NCBI RefSeq assembly: GCF_004745635.1 | Contig: NZ_SRLB01000007.1 | Span: 124,001 to 188,000, forward strand | Length of the DNA stretch: 64,000 bases | Direction of reading: 5' to 3' | Origin: Methylobacterium nonmethylotrophicum | Lineage (GTDB): Bacteria > Pseudomonadota > Alphaproteobacteria > Rhizobiales > Beijerinckiaceae | Shown: positions 35,032 through 43,556 of the stretch, one piece after another | Layout: every line of letters starts with the position of its first letter | How positions within the stretch are numbered: the first letter of the stretch is position 1 | The notes under the pieces: model-generated | The model's database searches: none | The model's input: the letters and a program-made list of their open reading frames with translations, nothing else | Told to the model about the DNA's origin: nothing | Position numbers and translations under genes: made by a program

Positions 35032-35574
35032 CTACGCCCGGCGGAACCCCGCGAGCACCCACCGACCGACGAACCACACTGCCAAAAGCAACAGCGGCGG
35101 GACGAGGGCGATCGCGAGCAGCGGCCCCTGCTGGCTCAAGGCGTCAAGCCGGCGCTGCCAGCGGTTCTCCCAGAACCAGCGGCCGACGAGCTCCTGCTCG
35201 GGCTTGGCGAAGGCCGTGTAGAGGTTGAGCGTGCTGCCGTCGGGAAAGTCGACCACGACTTGGCTGCCTTCCTTCACGGCGGCGTCGTAGCCCGCTTGGT
35301 ACTGGTATTCGATCTTGGAGAAGCTCGCCGCCCACTTGGTCTCGGACGGCTTCTTGAACAGCTCGGCGATTGGCCTCTTGTTCTGGTATGCCTCCCACGG
35401 GTCCACTTTTTCCTTGAGCTCGGCCGCGTACTGGTAATGGCCACGCGTCGTCCTGGTGACCTCGTCCCAGGCGAAGAATCCCACGAGCGCGAGCCACAGT
35501 CCGGTCAGCACGACCCAGAGCCGGAAGGCACCCCGCGAGACATTGATCACCTGAAGCACGTCCGCCTCCGTCAC
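35032..35574 (-). CDS. Two-pass membrane protein, unknown
   Basis: The 180-residue product starts MTEADVLQVINVSRGAFRLW. It has one membrane helix near 17-36 (LWVVLTGLWLALVGFFAW) and a second near 150-172 (LLAIALVPPLLLLAVWFVGRWVL). A ~110-residue loop between them contains beta strands (GSQVVVDFPDGSTLNLYTAF). The two-helix hairpin with a large presumably periplasmic loop recalls small inner-membrane proteins of unknown role. It is the last gene of the element before the tRNA and may be element cargo. Confidence 0.7.
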   Translation of the reverse strand: MTEADVLQVINVSRGAFRLWVVLTGLWLALVGFFAWDEVTRTTRGHYQYAAELKEKVDPWEAYQNKRPIAELFKKPSETKWAASFSKIEYQYQAGYDAAVKEGSQVVVDFPDGSTLNLYTAFAKPEQELVGRWFWENRWQRRLDALSQQGPLLAIALVPPLLLLAVWFVGRWVLAGFRRA

Positions 35575-35643
35575 CTGCTGGCGCGCATCGCGGCTACGCC
35601 CCGGTTAACCGAGTGCCCCTGGACGCGGAAGGATGACCTGACG

Positions 35644-35684
35644 GTGGTATCCCCGTGGTATCCCTCGTTTTCGGGATACCACGG
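35644..35684. repeat. GTGGTATCCC direct and inverted repeats beside tRNA-Gly
   Basis: GTGGTATCCC occurs twice in direct orientation (35644-35653 and 35655-35664). The second copy, extended to CCGTGGTATCCC (35653-35664), is mirrored exactly by GGGATACCACGG (35673-35684) with an 8-bp centre. The set lies 26 bp downstream of the tRNA 3' end. It may be a recombinase arm-site or a hairpin terminator of the tRNA gene. Confidence 0.55.
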
Positions 35685-35709
35685 ACCCCAGCTAAGTGCA
35701 TGAGGCGAT

Positions 35710-35784
35710 TGGAGCGGGCGATCGGGATCGAACCGACGACATTCAGCTTGGGAAGCTGACGTTCTACCACTGAACTACGCCCGC
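35710..35784 (-). tRNA. tRNA-Gly (anticodon CCC)
   Basis: The minus strand folds as a complete tRNA: acceptor stem GCGGGCG/CGCCCGC, D-arm with AGTGGTAGA, anticodon stem TCAGC/GCTGA enclosing TTCCCAA (anticodon CCC), and a T-arm GTCGG-TTCGATC-CCGAT. CCA is encoded at 35712-35710. It reads GGG codons. The 3' end faces the mobile element, as in integration at tRNA genes. Confidence 0.95.
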
Positions 35785-35847
35785 GGCGGTGATCGTCATA
35801 CGGGGTCGCTCCGGCGCTGTCCACCCCGAAAAGCCGCGCTCGGAGCG

Positions 35848-38800
35848 TCAGCGCTCGATGCGCTGGGATTGCGTCGCGTTGGGGTCGCCGCCGCCGGCGC
35901 CGAAGAGCTTGCGCAGGAAGCCCGGGGCGATCGCCGAGAGCGGGTTGACGCTGATGTTGGGGGTGCTCATCGCGCCGGCGACCCGGAAGTTGATGCCGAA
36001 CAGGCCCTCGTTGTGGCCCCCGCCCAGGAGCGGGCCGAAGATCGGCACCTGCGACACCACGTTGTTGAGGCCGTAGAGCGGCACGAAGGTGCCCGACACG
36101 TCGGTGCGGTCCTTGCCGGTGTCGATCCAGCCACCCAGCGTGAAGCCCATCGCCGGGCCGGAGATCGCGGCGTCCGTGAAGGCGATGCGGGTGCCGGCGC
36201 GCTGGAAGGCGGCGCGCAGGCGGTCGAAGCCGACGTCGTTGGCGTCGCTGCGGCGGTCCTCGGTGTCGCCCTGGGCCATGATCCGGCCGAGCGCGGGCTC
36301 GTTGCGCAGCGCGAAGGAGCGCACCTGCAGGAGGCCCGATTGCGGCCCGTCATTCATCGTCATCTGCAGCGACAGGAAGCCGCCCTGCATGCGCTTGTAG
36401 ATGTCGAGGAAGCGCAACGCCGCGCCGGCGTCGCTGGTCTCGGCGTTGAGCACCGGCGGGCTGCCGCGCTCCGCCTTCGAGACCTCGAGGCTCACCCCGG
36501 CAGAGCGCAGGCGGCCCTGGATCCGGGCCTGGCGCAGGTCGTCGCCGCGCAGGGACAGCTTCAGGCTGGCATTGGTCAGGGCTTCCTCGTTGAAGCCGGT
36601 CAGGATCGCGAAGCTGAGGTCGGCCTCGACGTCGCGGGCCGGCGCCTCCCTGCCGCCTTTGCGGGGCGGCGCGGTGAGCGCGCGCAGGAACGGCCGCGCA
36701 TCGGCGACGCCGCCTCTCGCGCTGACGCGGTAGCCGGCGCCGCTCCTCTCCACCTGGGCGCGGATGTCGTCGCCGGGAGAGAGCTTGAGGCTCGTGAGGT
36801 CGGCCCGCTCGAGGGTGCCCTCGGCTCCGACAGTCGCGCTGCCGCGCAGCTGCACCGGGCCGGATTCGAGCACGATGTCGCGCAGCTCGCTGCCCTGGCC
36901 GGTATCGGTGAGTGCGAAGGACAGGCGGCCCGGCTTGCCGGCGGCCTTGGTCCAGCCCGGCAGGAGCCCGTCGATGCTCGCCCGGGCGAGGTCGGCCTCG
37001 ACCCGGATCGGGTTCTTGCCCGGGCGGCCGACCGGCACGGTGAAGCGCGTGGTCACCGGCCCGGCGAGCTGGGGAGCCGCCGGCAGGCCCTTGCGGGCGC
37101 GCACCGCGTCGTCGAGGGCGAGCGTCACCACCGCCTCGCCGGGCGTGCCGGCCTTGGCCTGGTGCAGGTCGACGGTCAGTGGCGCGCCGGCGAGGCGTCC
37201 GTCGCCCTTCAGGCTGAAGCCGTTCCGGTCGTAGGCGACCGCGAAGCGGCCGTTCTCGAGCCTGTCCTTGCCGACGAGGCGCTCGGCCGTGATGTCGGTG
37301 AGGCTGCCCGACAGGGTCACGGCTAAGTCGGCGATGTCGGGCACCGCCTCGAGGGAGAGGGGGAAGTCGACGCGCAGGTCGGCCTGGCCGCGCAGGGTCG
37401 CGGGGTCGAGCTCGGTGCCGGTGAGCGGGCGGAAGAGCCGGGTCTGGAGCAGCGAGGCCAGCGCGTCGGCACCACCCACGAGGCGCAGCCCGATCTGGGC
37501 GCTGACGTTGTGCGGCACCGCGTCCTTGATGACGAAGGAGCCGTCCTGGAGGCCGAGCGCCCGGCCGTCCGGCATGCGGATCTCGGCATTGGCGCCCCGG
37601 ATCGTCGTGTTGCGGCCGGTGACGAGCCCGGCGACCCGAGCGCGGGAGAGCGGCGGCGCGTCGGGGGAGATCACGAGGCCGCCCTCGCTCACCGCGAAGG
37701 CGATCCGCACCGCCTGGTCGGGCATCGGCTCGCCCCGGGTCGCGGCGGCGAACTCGGCCATGCTCATGTCGACCAGGATGTCGAGGCTGTCGAGGCGCCC
37801 GGCCTTGAGGTTGTCGACGAGGTAGGTGCGGATCGGCGGGGCGACGTTCTCGGGCCAGAGCCGCAGGGCGGCGCGCCCGTCGGTGCGCTCGGCGGTGATG
37901 CGCAGGGTCAGGCCGCCGTCGTCGGCGCGGGTGCCGAGCGTGCCGCTGATCGTGCCGCGCACCCCGTCGCCCGCGAGCGCGAGGCTGTCGATCTGCACGC
38001 CGTCGTCGCGGCCCGAGAGCTTCGCGTCGACCTTGGCGATCCTGACGGCGGCGTCGCCGGGCGCCGCGCCGCGCAAGGTCGCGTCGCTGCCCGACAAGGT
38101 CGCGGTCCAGCCCGACCCGGCCCCGTCCGGCCCCGCCGCCCACTCGCCGGCGAGGCGCACCCGGTTGCCGGCGCCGCGATAGTCGAGGGCATCGACCTTC
38201 AGCGCCCGGCGGGCCTCGTCCCAGGCGGCGTCGACCGTCACCGCCTCGATCGTCACCGGGTTGAAGTCCTTCTCCTCGATCAGGAGGTTGCCCTCGCTGG
38301 TGACGAGGCGGAGCGTCATCCCGTCGAGGCGCGCGCCGTGCATCGCCACCTGGGCGCGGCCGGAGAGCTTGAGGTCGGTGGTGAGCGGCAGGCGCGACTG
38401 GCCGGAGAGCAGCATGAGGTCGGTCGCCGGCAGGTCGTCGAGGGTGAGCACGCCGTGGCGGCCGCCGTCCGGGGCCTGCTCGACGTCGCCGCCGAAGCGC
38501 CAGGGGCCGTGCGGGCCGACGATGCGCACCTCGAACACCCGCGCCGGCCGCGTCGCGTCGCGGTTGAACAGCCCGTCGACCCGCGGAAACACCACGCGCT
38601 CGGCGCCGGATTCGTCGAGGAGCGTCAGGCGGGCATTGGTCAGGCGGGCGCGGTCGAGGCTGCCGATCACCCCGGCCGGATCGAGGACGAGGCTCAGGAT
38701 CGACGCCACCGTGGCGGAGACCGGGGAGACCGTGCCGCGGGCCGCCACCACCACCGGCGGGGTGTGGGGCTTGGCTTCCGCAGGGTCGCCCGAGGCCGCG

Positions 38801-39285
38801 AAGGCGATCGAGCCGTCGTGGTGCAGGAGCGCCCGCAATTGCAGGTCGCGGAACTCGACCGAGCGGGCCTGGACCGACAGGCCGAAGAGCGACCACAGGT
38901 CGATGGCGACCACCGCGAGGGGCGCCCGCACCACGAGGTCGCCCTCCGGGTTGCGGATGTCGAGACCGGTGGTGCGCAGGGCCAGCGCCCCGTCGCGGTC
39001 GATCTCGATGGCGCTGTCGTGCAGGCTCGCGCTCCAGCCGGGCCCGAGCCGCTCGGCGATGCCGGCGGCCACCCGGGGCTCGAGCCAGGCGAAGCTCACC
39101 GGCCCGCTCGCCAGGCGCAGGTAGCCGAGGCCGAGGCTCAAGCCCAGGAGCAGGACGGCCACGAGCTTGAGCACCAGCACGCCGCGGAGGCAGGTCCGCA
39201 GCAGCGAGCGGTGCGCCGCCTTGATCGGCGCCGCGCACGCGGCCGGGCCCGGCGCGGCGGGCCCCGGCTCGGTGGCGTGATCCAT
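35848..39285 (-). CDS. AsmA/YhdP-like (DUF3971/AsmA-C) envelope protein
   Basis: The 1145-residue protein starts at ATG 39285 (MDHATEPGPAAP), has one N-terminal membrane helix (VLKLVAVLLLGLSLGLGYL) and a very long beta-rich periplasmic part. The C-terminal ~200 residues contain the AsmA-type end region (MGFTLGGWIDTGKDRTDVSG, LLGGGHNEGLFGINFRVAG). Proteins of this class (YhdP, TamB-like) form hydrophobic grooves that carry phospholipid between the membranes. Length and layout fit YhdP-like DUF3971 proteins. The longer frame from 39522 would add an Arg-rich extension without a signal, so I rejected it. It is divergent from bcp. Confidence 0.85.
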   Translation of the reverse strand: MDHATEPGPAAPGPAACAAPIKAAHRSLLRTCLRGVLVLKLVAVLLLGLSLGLGYLRLASGPVSFAWLEPRVAAGIAERLGPGWSASLHDSAIEIDRDGALALRTTGLDIRNPEGDLVVRAPLAVVAIDLWSLFGLSVQARSVEFRDLQLRALLHHDGSIAFAASGDPAEAKPHTPPVVVAARGTVSPVSATVASILSLVLDPAGVIGSLDRARLTNARLTLLDESGAERVVFPRVDGLFNRDATRPARVFEVRIVGPHGPWRFGGDVEQAPDGGRHGVLTLDDLPATDLMLLSGQSRLPLTTDLKLSGRAQVAMHGARLDGMTLRLVTSEGNLLIEEKDFNPVTIEAVTVDAAWDEARRALKVDALDYRGAGNRVRLAGEWAAGPDGAGSGWTATLSGSDATLRGAAPGDAAVRIAKVDAKLSGRDDGVQIDSLALAGDGVRGTISGTLGTRADDGGLTLRITAERTDGRAALRLWPENVAPPIRTYLVDNLKAGRLDSLDILVDMSMAEFAAATRGEPMPDQAVRIAFAVSEGGLVISPDAPPLSRARVAGLVTGRNTTIRGANAEIRMPDGRALGLQDGSFVIKDAVPHNVSAQIGLRLVGGADALASLLQTRLFRPLTGTELDPATLRGQADLRVDFPLSLEAVPDIADLAVTLSGSLTDITAERLVGKDRLENGRFAVAYDRNGFSLKGDGRLAGAPLTVDLHQAKAGTPGEAVVTLALDDAVRARKGLPAAPQLAGPVTTRFTVPVGRPGKNPIRVEADLARASIDGLLPGWTKAAGKPGRLSFALTDTGQGSELRDIVLESGPVQLRGSATVGAEGTLERADLTSLKLSPGDDIRAQVERSGAGYRVSARGGVADARPFLRALTAPPRKGGREAPARDVEADLSFAILTGFNEEALTNASLKLSLRGDDLRQARIQGRLRSAGVSLEVSKAERGSPPVLNAETSDAGAALRFLDIYKRMQGGFLSLQMTMNDGPQSGLLQVRSFALRNEPALGRIMAQGDTEDRRSDANDVGFDRLRAAFQRAGTRIAFTDAAISGPAMGFTLGGWIDTGKDRTDVSGTFVPLYGLNNVVSQVPIFGPLLGGGHNEGLFGINFRVAGAMSTPNISVNPLSAIAPGFLRKLFGAGGGDPNATQSQRIER

Positions 39286-39542
39286 GCCCGTCGTGGTCAC
39301 TCGGCCTGTCGTCACTCGCCCGTCGCTGCTCCCGGCGCGCCGCCGTTCGGGGCCCGCCCGGGCGTGACGGTCACGCTCCGGGTGCTGAGACCCCTGCCAA
39401 TGATTGCCCGGTCCGGTGACCAGAGGGTAACGTCCTGCCGCTAATTCGTCGGGCCGCGCGCCGGGTCGGTTCCACGCCCGCCGCGGCGCCACGAGCGCCT
39501 CTCTGGAGAGGCACACCATCAATCGGCCGAAAGGAAGGCACG

Positions 39543-40007
39543 ATGGCGCTGAACCCGGGTGACCCTGCCCCCGATTTCTCCCTGCCGGCGACCGGCGGCG
39601 AGACCGTGAGCCTGTCCGGCCTGAAGGGCCGCAAGGCCGTGCTGTACTTCTACCCCAAGGACGACACCAGCGGCTGCACGCTGGAGGCCCAGGCCTTCAA
39701 CGGGCTGAGGCAGGCCTTCGCGGAGGCCGACACGGCGGTGATCGGCGTCTCGCCCGACCCGATGAAGAGCCACGACAAGTTCCGGGAGAAGTACGGCCTC
39801 GACTTTCCCCTGGCCTCCGACGAGACCAAGGCGATGCTCGAGGCCTATGGCGTCTGGGCCGAGAAGAGCATGTACGGGAAGAAGTACATGGGCGTCGAAC
39901 GCACGACCTTCCTGATCGACCGCGACGGCACGATCGCCAAGGTCTGGCAGAAGGTGAAGGTGCCGGGTCACGCCGACGCGGTGCTGGAGGCGGCCCGGGC
40001 CTTGTGA
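39543..40007 (+). CDS. bcp: Thioredoxin-dependent peroxiredoxin (Bcp/PrxQ)
   Basis: The 154-residue protein has the Bcp layout: PGDPAPDFSLP, the active-site region YPKDDTSGCTLEAQAF with peroxidatic Cys45, and FLIDRDGTIAKVW near the end. It reduces H2O2 and organic peroxides in the cytosol. Many PrxQ proteins have a resolving Cys five residues after the peroxidatic one (GCTxEAC); here that position is Gln50, so this looks like a one-Cys variant relying directly on an external thiol. The ATG at 39543 has GAAAGGAAGG upstream. Monocistronic. Confidence 0.93.
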   Translation: MALNPGDPAPDFSLPATGGETVSLSGLKGRKAVLYFYPKDDTSGCTLEAQAFNGLRQAFAEADTAVIGVSPDPMKSHDKFREKYGLDFPLASDETKAMLEAYGVWAEKSMYGKKYMGVERTTFLIDRDGTIAKVWQKVKVPGHADAVLEAARAL

Positions 40008-40356
40008 CGCGGGACGTCGCGTCATCGTGATCGATCGGCGCGACGGAATTTCCGCCCCCGCCCCGTCGTTCCGGGCCCGCGCCCGCAACCCGCACCCCCT
40101 CGATGCCGGCGATGCAGGATGAGACCGGGAGGCCGTTCGCCCGGTCGAAGACACGCCCGCGGTCATCGATCGCGGGTTGTCGGCCCGAGCGAGAACCAGG
40201 ATCTCACGGAGACTTCGTGGCGCGGTGGATCCACTGCCCACCCCCTGCCGGGCGACAGCGGATCGACACCGTTGCGGGACATCGTTCTTCCGACGATCTT
40301 GAAACATCCTTAACCTTAACCCGCGACGGTCCCGGTCAGGTTACCGGACCGTCTCG
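40008..40356. other. Intergenic region upstream of the M23 peptidase
   Basis: 349 bp of high-GC DNA. No supported gene; the end (ACATCCTTAACCTTAACCCG) is the least GC-rich part and may belong to the promoter of the peptidase gene. Confidence 0.35.
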
Positions 40357-41610
40357 ATGCTCCCTTCCCGCCTCTCGTCCCTCGTCGCCCCGTTTCTGGC
40401 CCCGCTCCTGGCCCCGGCCCGCCCGCCCGGCGGACCGGATCGGGTGTGGGTGGTGGGGCGCCGGACCCTGGCGCTCGCCGCCCTGGTCTTCGGGGCCCTG
40501 GCGGTGTGGGCCAGTGCGGCGACCTGGTTCATCGTCTTCCGGGACGAGGCCCTGGCCCGGTTCATGGAGCGCCAGGGCGCGATGCAATACGCCTACGAGG
40601 AGCGCATCAGCGCCCTGCGGGCCCGGCTCGACCGGGTCGCGACCCAGAAGCTCCTCGAGCAGGACGGGGTCGAGACGCGGCTGGCCGATCTCGCCGGGCG
40701 CCAGGTCGCGCTCGAGAGCCGGCAGGCGATGCTGCTGGGCCTCGCCGAGCAGGCCGGCGGGGCCGCGGCCCTGGCGGGCGACGACGGCGGCGGCGCACCG
40801 CTTCCCGGCACCTGGCCGGGGCGCGAGGCCAAGCCGGCGCCGACCCCCACGCCCGAGGCGCTCGGCCTGCGCACGCAGGCCGACGAGGTCGCGCCCGCCC
40901 CGGCCCCCGGCGTCTCCACCCGGATGACGATGCTGGAGCACGCCCTCGACGGGTTCGAGGCGCGCCAGAGCCTGGTGGTCGGCCGCCTCGCCGCCCGGGG
41001 CCGGAGCGAGGCGGCGCGCCTGCGCGTGGTGATGGCCGAGACCGGGCTCGATGCCCGGCGCTTCGCACCCGCCTCCCGGACCGGCGGCGTCGGCGGCCCG
41101 CTGGTGCCGGCCGGCTCGGGTCCGTTCGAGACCGCGATCCTCCAGGCGCAGCACGATCTCGGCGAGCGCGACACCCTGCGGCGGATCGTCGGCGCGCTGC
41201 CGCTGCGGCGGCCGACCGTCGTCGATGCCGGCCTGTCGAGCACCTTCGGCTACCGGGCCGATCCCTTCACCCGTGGGCTCGCCCTCCACACCGGCATCGA
41301 CCTGAAGTCCGAGTACGGCGCCCCGGCGCGGGCGACCGCCGCCGGAACGGTGACGCAGGCCGATTACGCGGGCGGCTACGGCAACATGGTCGAGGTCGAT
41401 CACGGCCACGGCCTCGTCACCCGCTACGCCCATCTCTCGCAGATCCTGGTGGTGCCGGGCCAAGCGGTGACGGCAGGCCAGATGGTCGGCCGGGTCGGCT
41501 CGACCGGCCGCTCCACCGGCACGCACCTGCACTACGAGACCCGCATCGACGGCGAGCCGGTCGATCCGCAGCGGTTCCTCCGGGCGGGGGCGAGGCTGGC
41601 GGCACGCTGA
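40357..41610 (+). CDS. M23-family (LytM-type) peptidoglycan peptidase, membrane-anchored
   Basis: The 417-residue protein has one membrane helix near 38-61 (LALAALVFGALAVWASAATW), a periplasmic coiled-coil/low-complexity region and a C-terminal M23 domain. The zinc ligands are present: HTGIDLK (His and Asp) and HLHYE near the end, with RYAHLS supplying another His. It should be active on peptide cross-links, or act as an activator of amidases like EnvC/NlpD-type factors. It stands alone between bcp and a DUF2934 gene on the other strand. Confidence 0.92.
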   Translation: MLPSRLSSLVAPFLAPLLAPARPPGGPDRVWVVGRRTLALAALVFGALAVWASAATWFIVFRDEALARFMERQGAMQYAYEERISALRARLDRVATQKLLEQDGVETRLADLAGRQVALESRQAMLLGLAEQAGGAAALAGDDGGGAPLPGTWPGREAKPAPTPTPEALGLRTQADEVAPAPAPGVSTRMTMLEHALDGFEARQSLVVGRLAARGRSEAARLRVVMAETGLDARRFAPASRTGGVGGPLVPAGSGPFETAILQAQHDLGERDTLRRIVGALPLRRPTVVDAGLSSTFGYRADPFTRGLALHTGIDLKSEYGAPARATAAGTVTQADYAGGYGNMVEVDHGHGLVTRYAHLSQILVVPGQAVTAGQMVGRVGSTGRSTGTHLHYETRIDGEPVDPQRFLRAGARLAAR

Positions 41611-41636
41611 CCCGGCGCCCGCCCCGGCCGGCGGCG

Positions 41637-41849
41637 TTATCCGGTGGCCGTTTCGGCGGCGGCGCGCCCGTTGCTCGTCATCCTGGCCGATCTCTCCGCC
41701 GCCGCGGCGTCGCGCCCGTTCTCCTGCTCGGCCCGCAATTCGCGCTCGGCCAGGAGCCAGAACTCGATCTCGAACCCGTCCGGGCGGTGATTGCGCTCCC
41801 ACAGGTCGTAGGCGCGGGCCCGGATCGCCGCCAGGGGAATCTCACGCAT
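41637..41849 (-). CDS. DUF2934 family small protein
   Basis: The 70-residue product starts MREIPLAAIRARAYDLWERN and continues GFEIEFWLLAERELRAEQEN, the helical signature of DUF2934 proteins, which are widespread in rhizobia and methylobacteria. The C-terminus is Ala-rich. GAAGAGG about 8 bp upstream supports ATG 41849 over the GTG at 41867. Function of the family is unknown. Confidence 0.8.
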   Translation of the reverse strand: MREIPLAAIRARAYDLWERNHRPDGFEIEFWLLAERELRAEQENGRDAAAAERSARMTSNGRAAAETATG

Positions 41850-42055
41850 CTCCGATACCTCTTCCACGCCGGATCCCGTGCCGGGCGGCCGGCTTCACGG
41901 GGCCCCTATACCGTGGGTTGGTATCACTGTCGCGACGGAACGGCCGGGCGGGCGGCCGTTCGCGCCTCGACGGTAACATGTGTTGGTCTGGACCGGGCGG
42001 GCCCGAGGCCGCCGGTCGTCCCGGGGCCGCGGAACGGAACCCGCGATGACGACCG

Positions 42056-43252
42056 TCAGGCCGATGGCCCCTCCCCCGCCCGCTCGGTCCGCACCCATTG
42101 GGCCGGCCGGCCCAGGGCGAGGCGCGCCAGGATGCCGGCCTTGCCGGCGACGAGGCCCGGCAAGGCCCGCAGGTCGCGCCAGCCGAGGATGCCGCGTCCC
42201 CAGCGCCCGACCGCCAGACCGAAGGTGACGACGAGGAGGGCCAGGCTCGCGCCGGTGACGAGCAGGGGCGCCGCTCCGCCCCCGAGGGTCCACCACGCGA
42301 GCGCCGCCGCCAGGAGCCCGGCCTGCACGAGGCCGAGCGTCACCAGGGGCAGCACGCAGAGGTCGAGGGCGAGGGCGAGGAGCCGGGGATCGCCGCGACG
42401 CAGGGCGGCGCCGGTCAGGGCGCCGGCATAGGGCAGGATCAGCGAGACGTGGCCGTGCTCCCAGCGGGTCTGCTGGGCGTGCCGCGCCGCGGCTCCGGCG
42501 GGCAGGATGCTGTCCACCTCCGCTTCCGGACAGAAGCGGGGCGGATGGCCGGCGAGCGCCAGGTCGAGGCCGAGCTTGAGGTCCTCGGCGAGGTGCCCGC
42601 TCGCCAGCCCGTTCGTGCCGAGGAGCCGCGCCGGCACCGCGAAGCCGGTGCCGGAGAGGCCGCAGGGCCAGCCGAGCCGGCTGGCCCCGAGGGGGCGGCC
42701 GATCTGCTTGATCTCCGTCGCGAAGGTCGCGAGGCGCAAGGACGAGGAGGCCTGCGGCGGCGAGGCGAGGTGGTAGGCGGCCTGCACCGGCGCGTCGAGG
42801 GCGGCGCTCACGCGAGCGATCCGGTCGAGGCTGGCGGGCGCCAGGGTGCAGTCGGCATCCACCACCACCAGGGCCTCGGGCAGGCCGGTGCGGGCGAGGT
42901 GGCGGAGCCCGTGGTCGAGGGCATAGCCCTTACCGCGCCGCACCGGATCGTGGCGCTCCACCACCTCGGCCCCGGCGGCGCGGGCCTCGGCGGCGGTGGC
43001 GTCGCGGCAATTGTCGGCCACCACCAGAAGGCGGTCGCCATCGCGGAGGCCGGTGCGCAGGGCCGTCACCGTGCCGGCGATCAGGCCGGCCTCGTCATGG
43101 GCCGGGACCAGCACCGCCAGGGACGGGCGCCGGGCCGGCAGCGGCCCCGGCCGCACGGGCGGCAGCGAAGCGAGCACCTCTGCCGCGAGGACGAGGACCG
43201 GAACCGCACCGGCGAGCGCCAGGGCGCAGAGCAGGAAATCGATCAGGGTCAT
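42056..43252 (-). CDS. Family 2 glycosyltransferase, membrane-bound
   Basis: The 398-residue protein starts MTLIDFLLCALALAGAVPVL with a membrane helix. The GT-A catalytic region has LAVLVPAHDEAGLI, the DxD motif VVDADCTL and the (Q/R)xxRW-type motif QQTRWEHGH. Two or three more membrane helices are near the C-terminus (ALALDLCVLPLVTLGLVQAG and following). Enzymes of this type polymerise or add sugars to a lipid-linked chain on the cytosolic face. With the ExoY-like and ExoF-like genes next door it probably works in exopolysaccharide synthesis. The sugar is not predictable. Confidence 0.88.
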   Translation of the reverse strand: MTLIDFLLCALALAGAVPVLVLAAEVLASLPPVRPGPLPARRPSLAVLVPAHDEAGLIAGTVTALRTGLRDGDRLLVVADNCRDATAAEARAAGAEVVERHDPVRRGKGYALDHGLRHLARTGLPEALVVVDADCTLAPASLDRIARVSAALDAPVQAAYHLASPPQASSSLRLATFATEIKQIGRPLGASRLGWPCGLSGTGFAVPARLLGTNGLASGHLAEDLKLGLDLALAGHPPRFCPEAEVDSILPAGAAARHAQQTRWEHGHVSLILPYAGALTGAALRRGDPRLLALALDLCVLPLVTLGLVQAGLLAAALAWWTLGGGAAPLLVTGASLALLVVTFGLAVGRWGRGILGWRDLRALPGLVAGKAGILARLALGRPAQWVRTERAGEGPSA

Positions 43253-43321
43253 GGGCGGCGAAATCCTCGCCCGGCCGCGCGGGGGCACGGCCGGGGCACG
43301 AGACGGAAGGGAAAGGGTCTC

Positions 43322-43556
43322 AGAGCCTGTTTGACTGCCGACAAGGATATCAGACAGAATTGATCCATCCCATCTACGACCTCATCCTGAGGTGCGACTG
43401 AAAGGAGCCTCGAAGGAGTGTTCCAGATATCACAGAGATTGCTGGAGGCCTCCTTCGAGGTCACTCGATCTTCAATCGTGCGCGATCTCCGATCGCCGAC
43501 ACCTCAGGATGAGGTTGAGGATGGGATAAATTTGCCAGGTGGGTCAAACAGGCTCT
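43322..43556. repeat. Palindromic intergenic repeat (MITE-like), type A
   Basis: Perfect 14-bp terminal inverted repeats AGAGCCTGTTTGAC (43322-43335) and GTCAAACAGGCTCT (43543-43556) enclose a further imperfect inverted pair built on CCTCATCCTGAGGTG and CACCTCAGGATGAGG. A GGAGGCCTCCTTCGAGG-like centre completes it. The right end reaches into the stop codon of the ExoY-like gene. No transposase. Repeats containing CCTCATCCTGAGG are, from memory, common in Hyphomicrobiales genomes. Confidence 0.75.

Noticed and set aside
35594-35824. Leftward 76-codon frame reading SSVVERQLPKLNVVGSIP
   Set aside because: This is the well-known artefact of translating through a tRNA gene; the region is tRNA-Gly(CCC).
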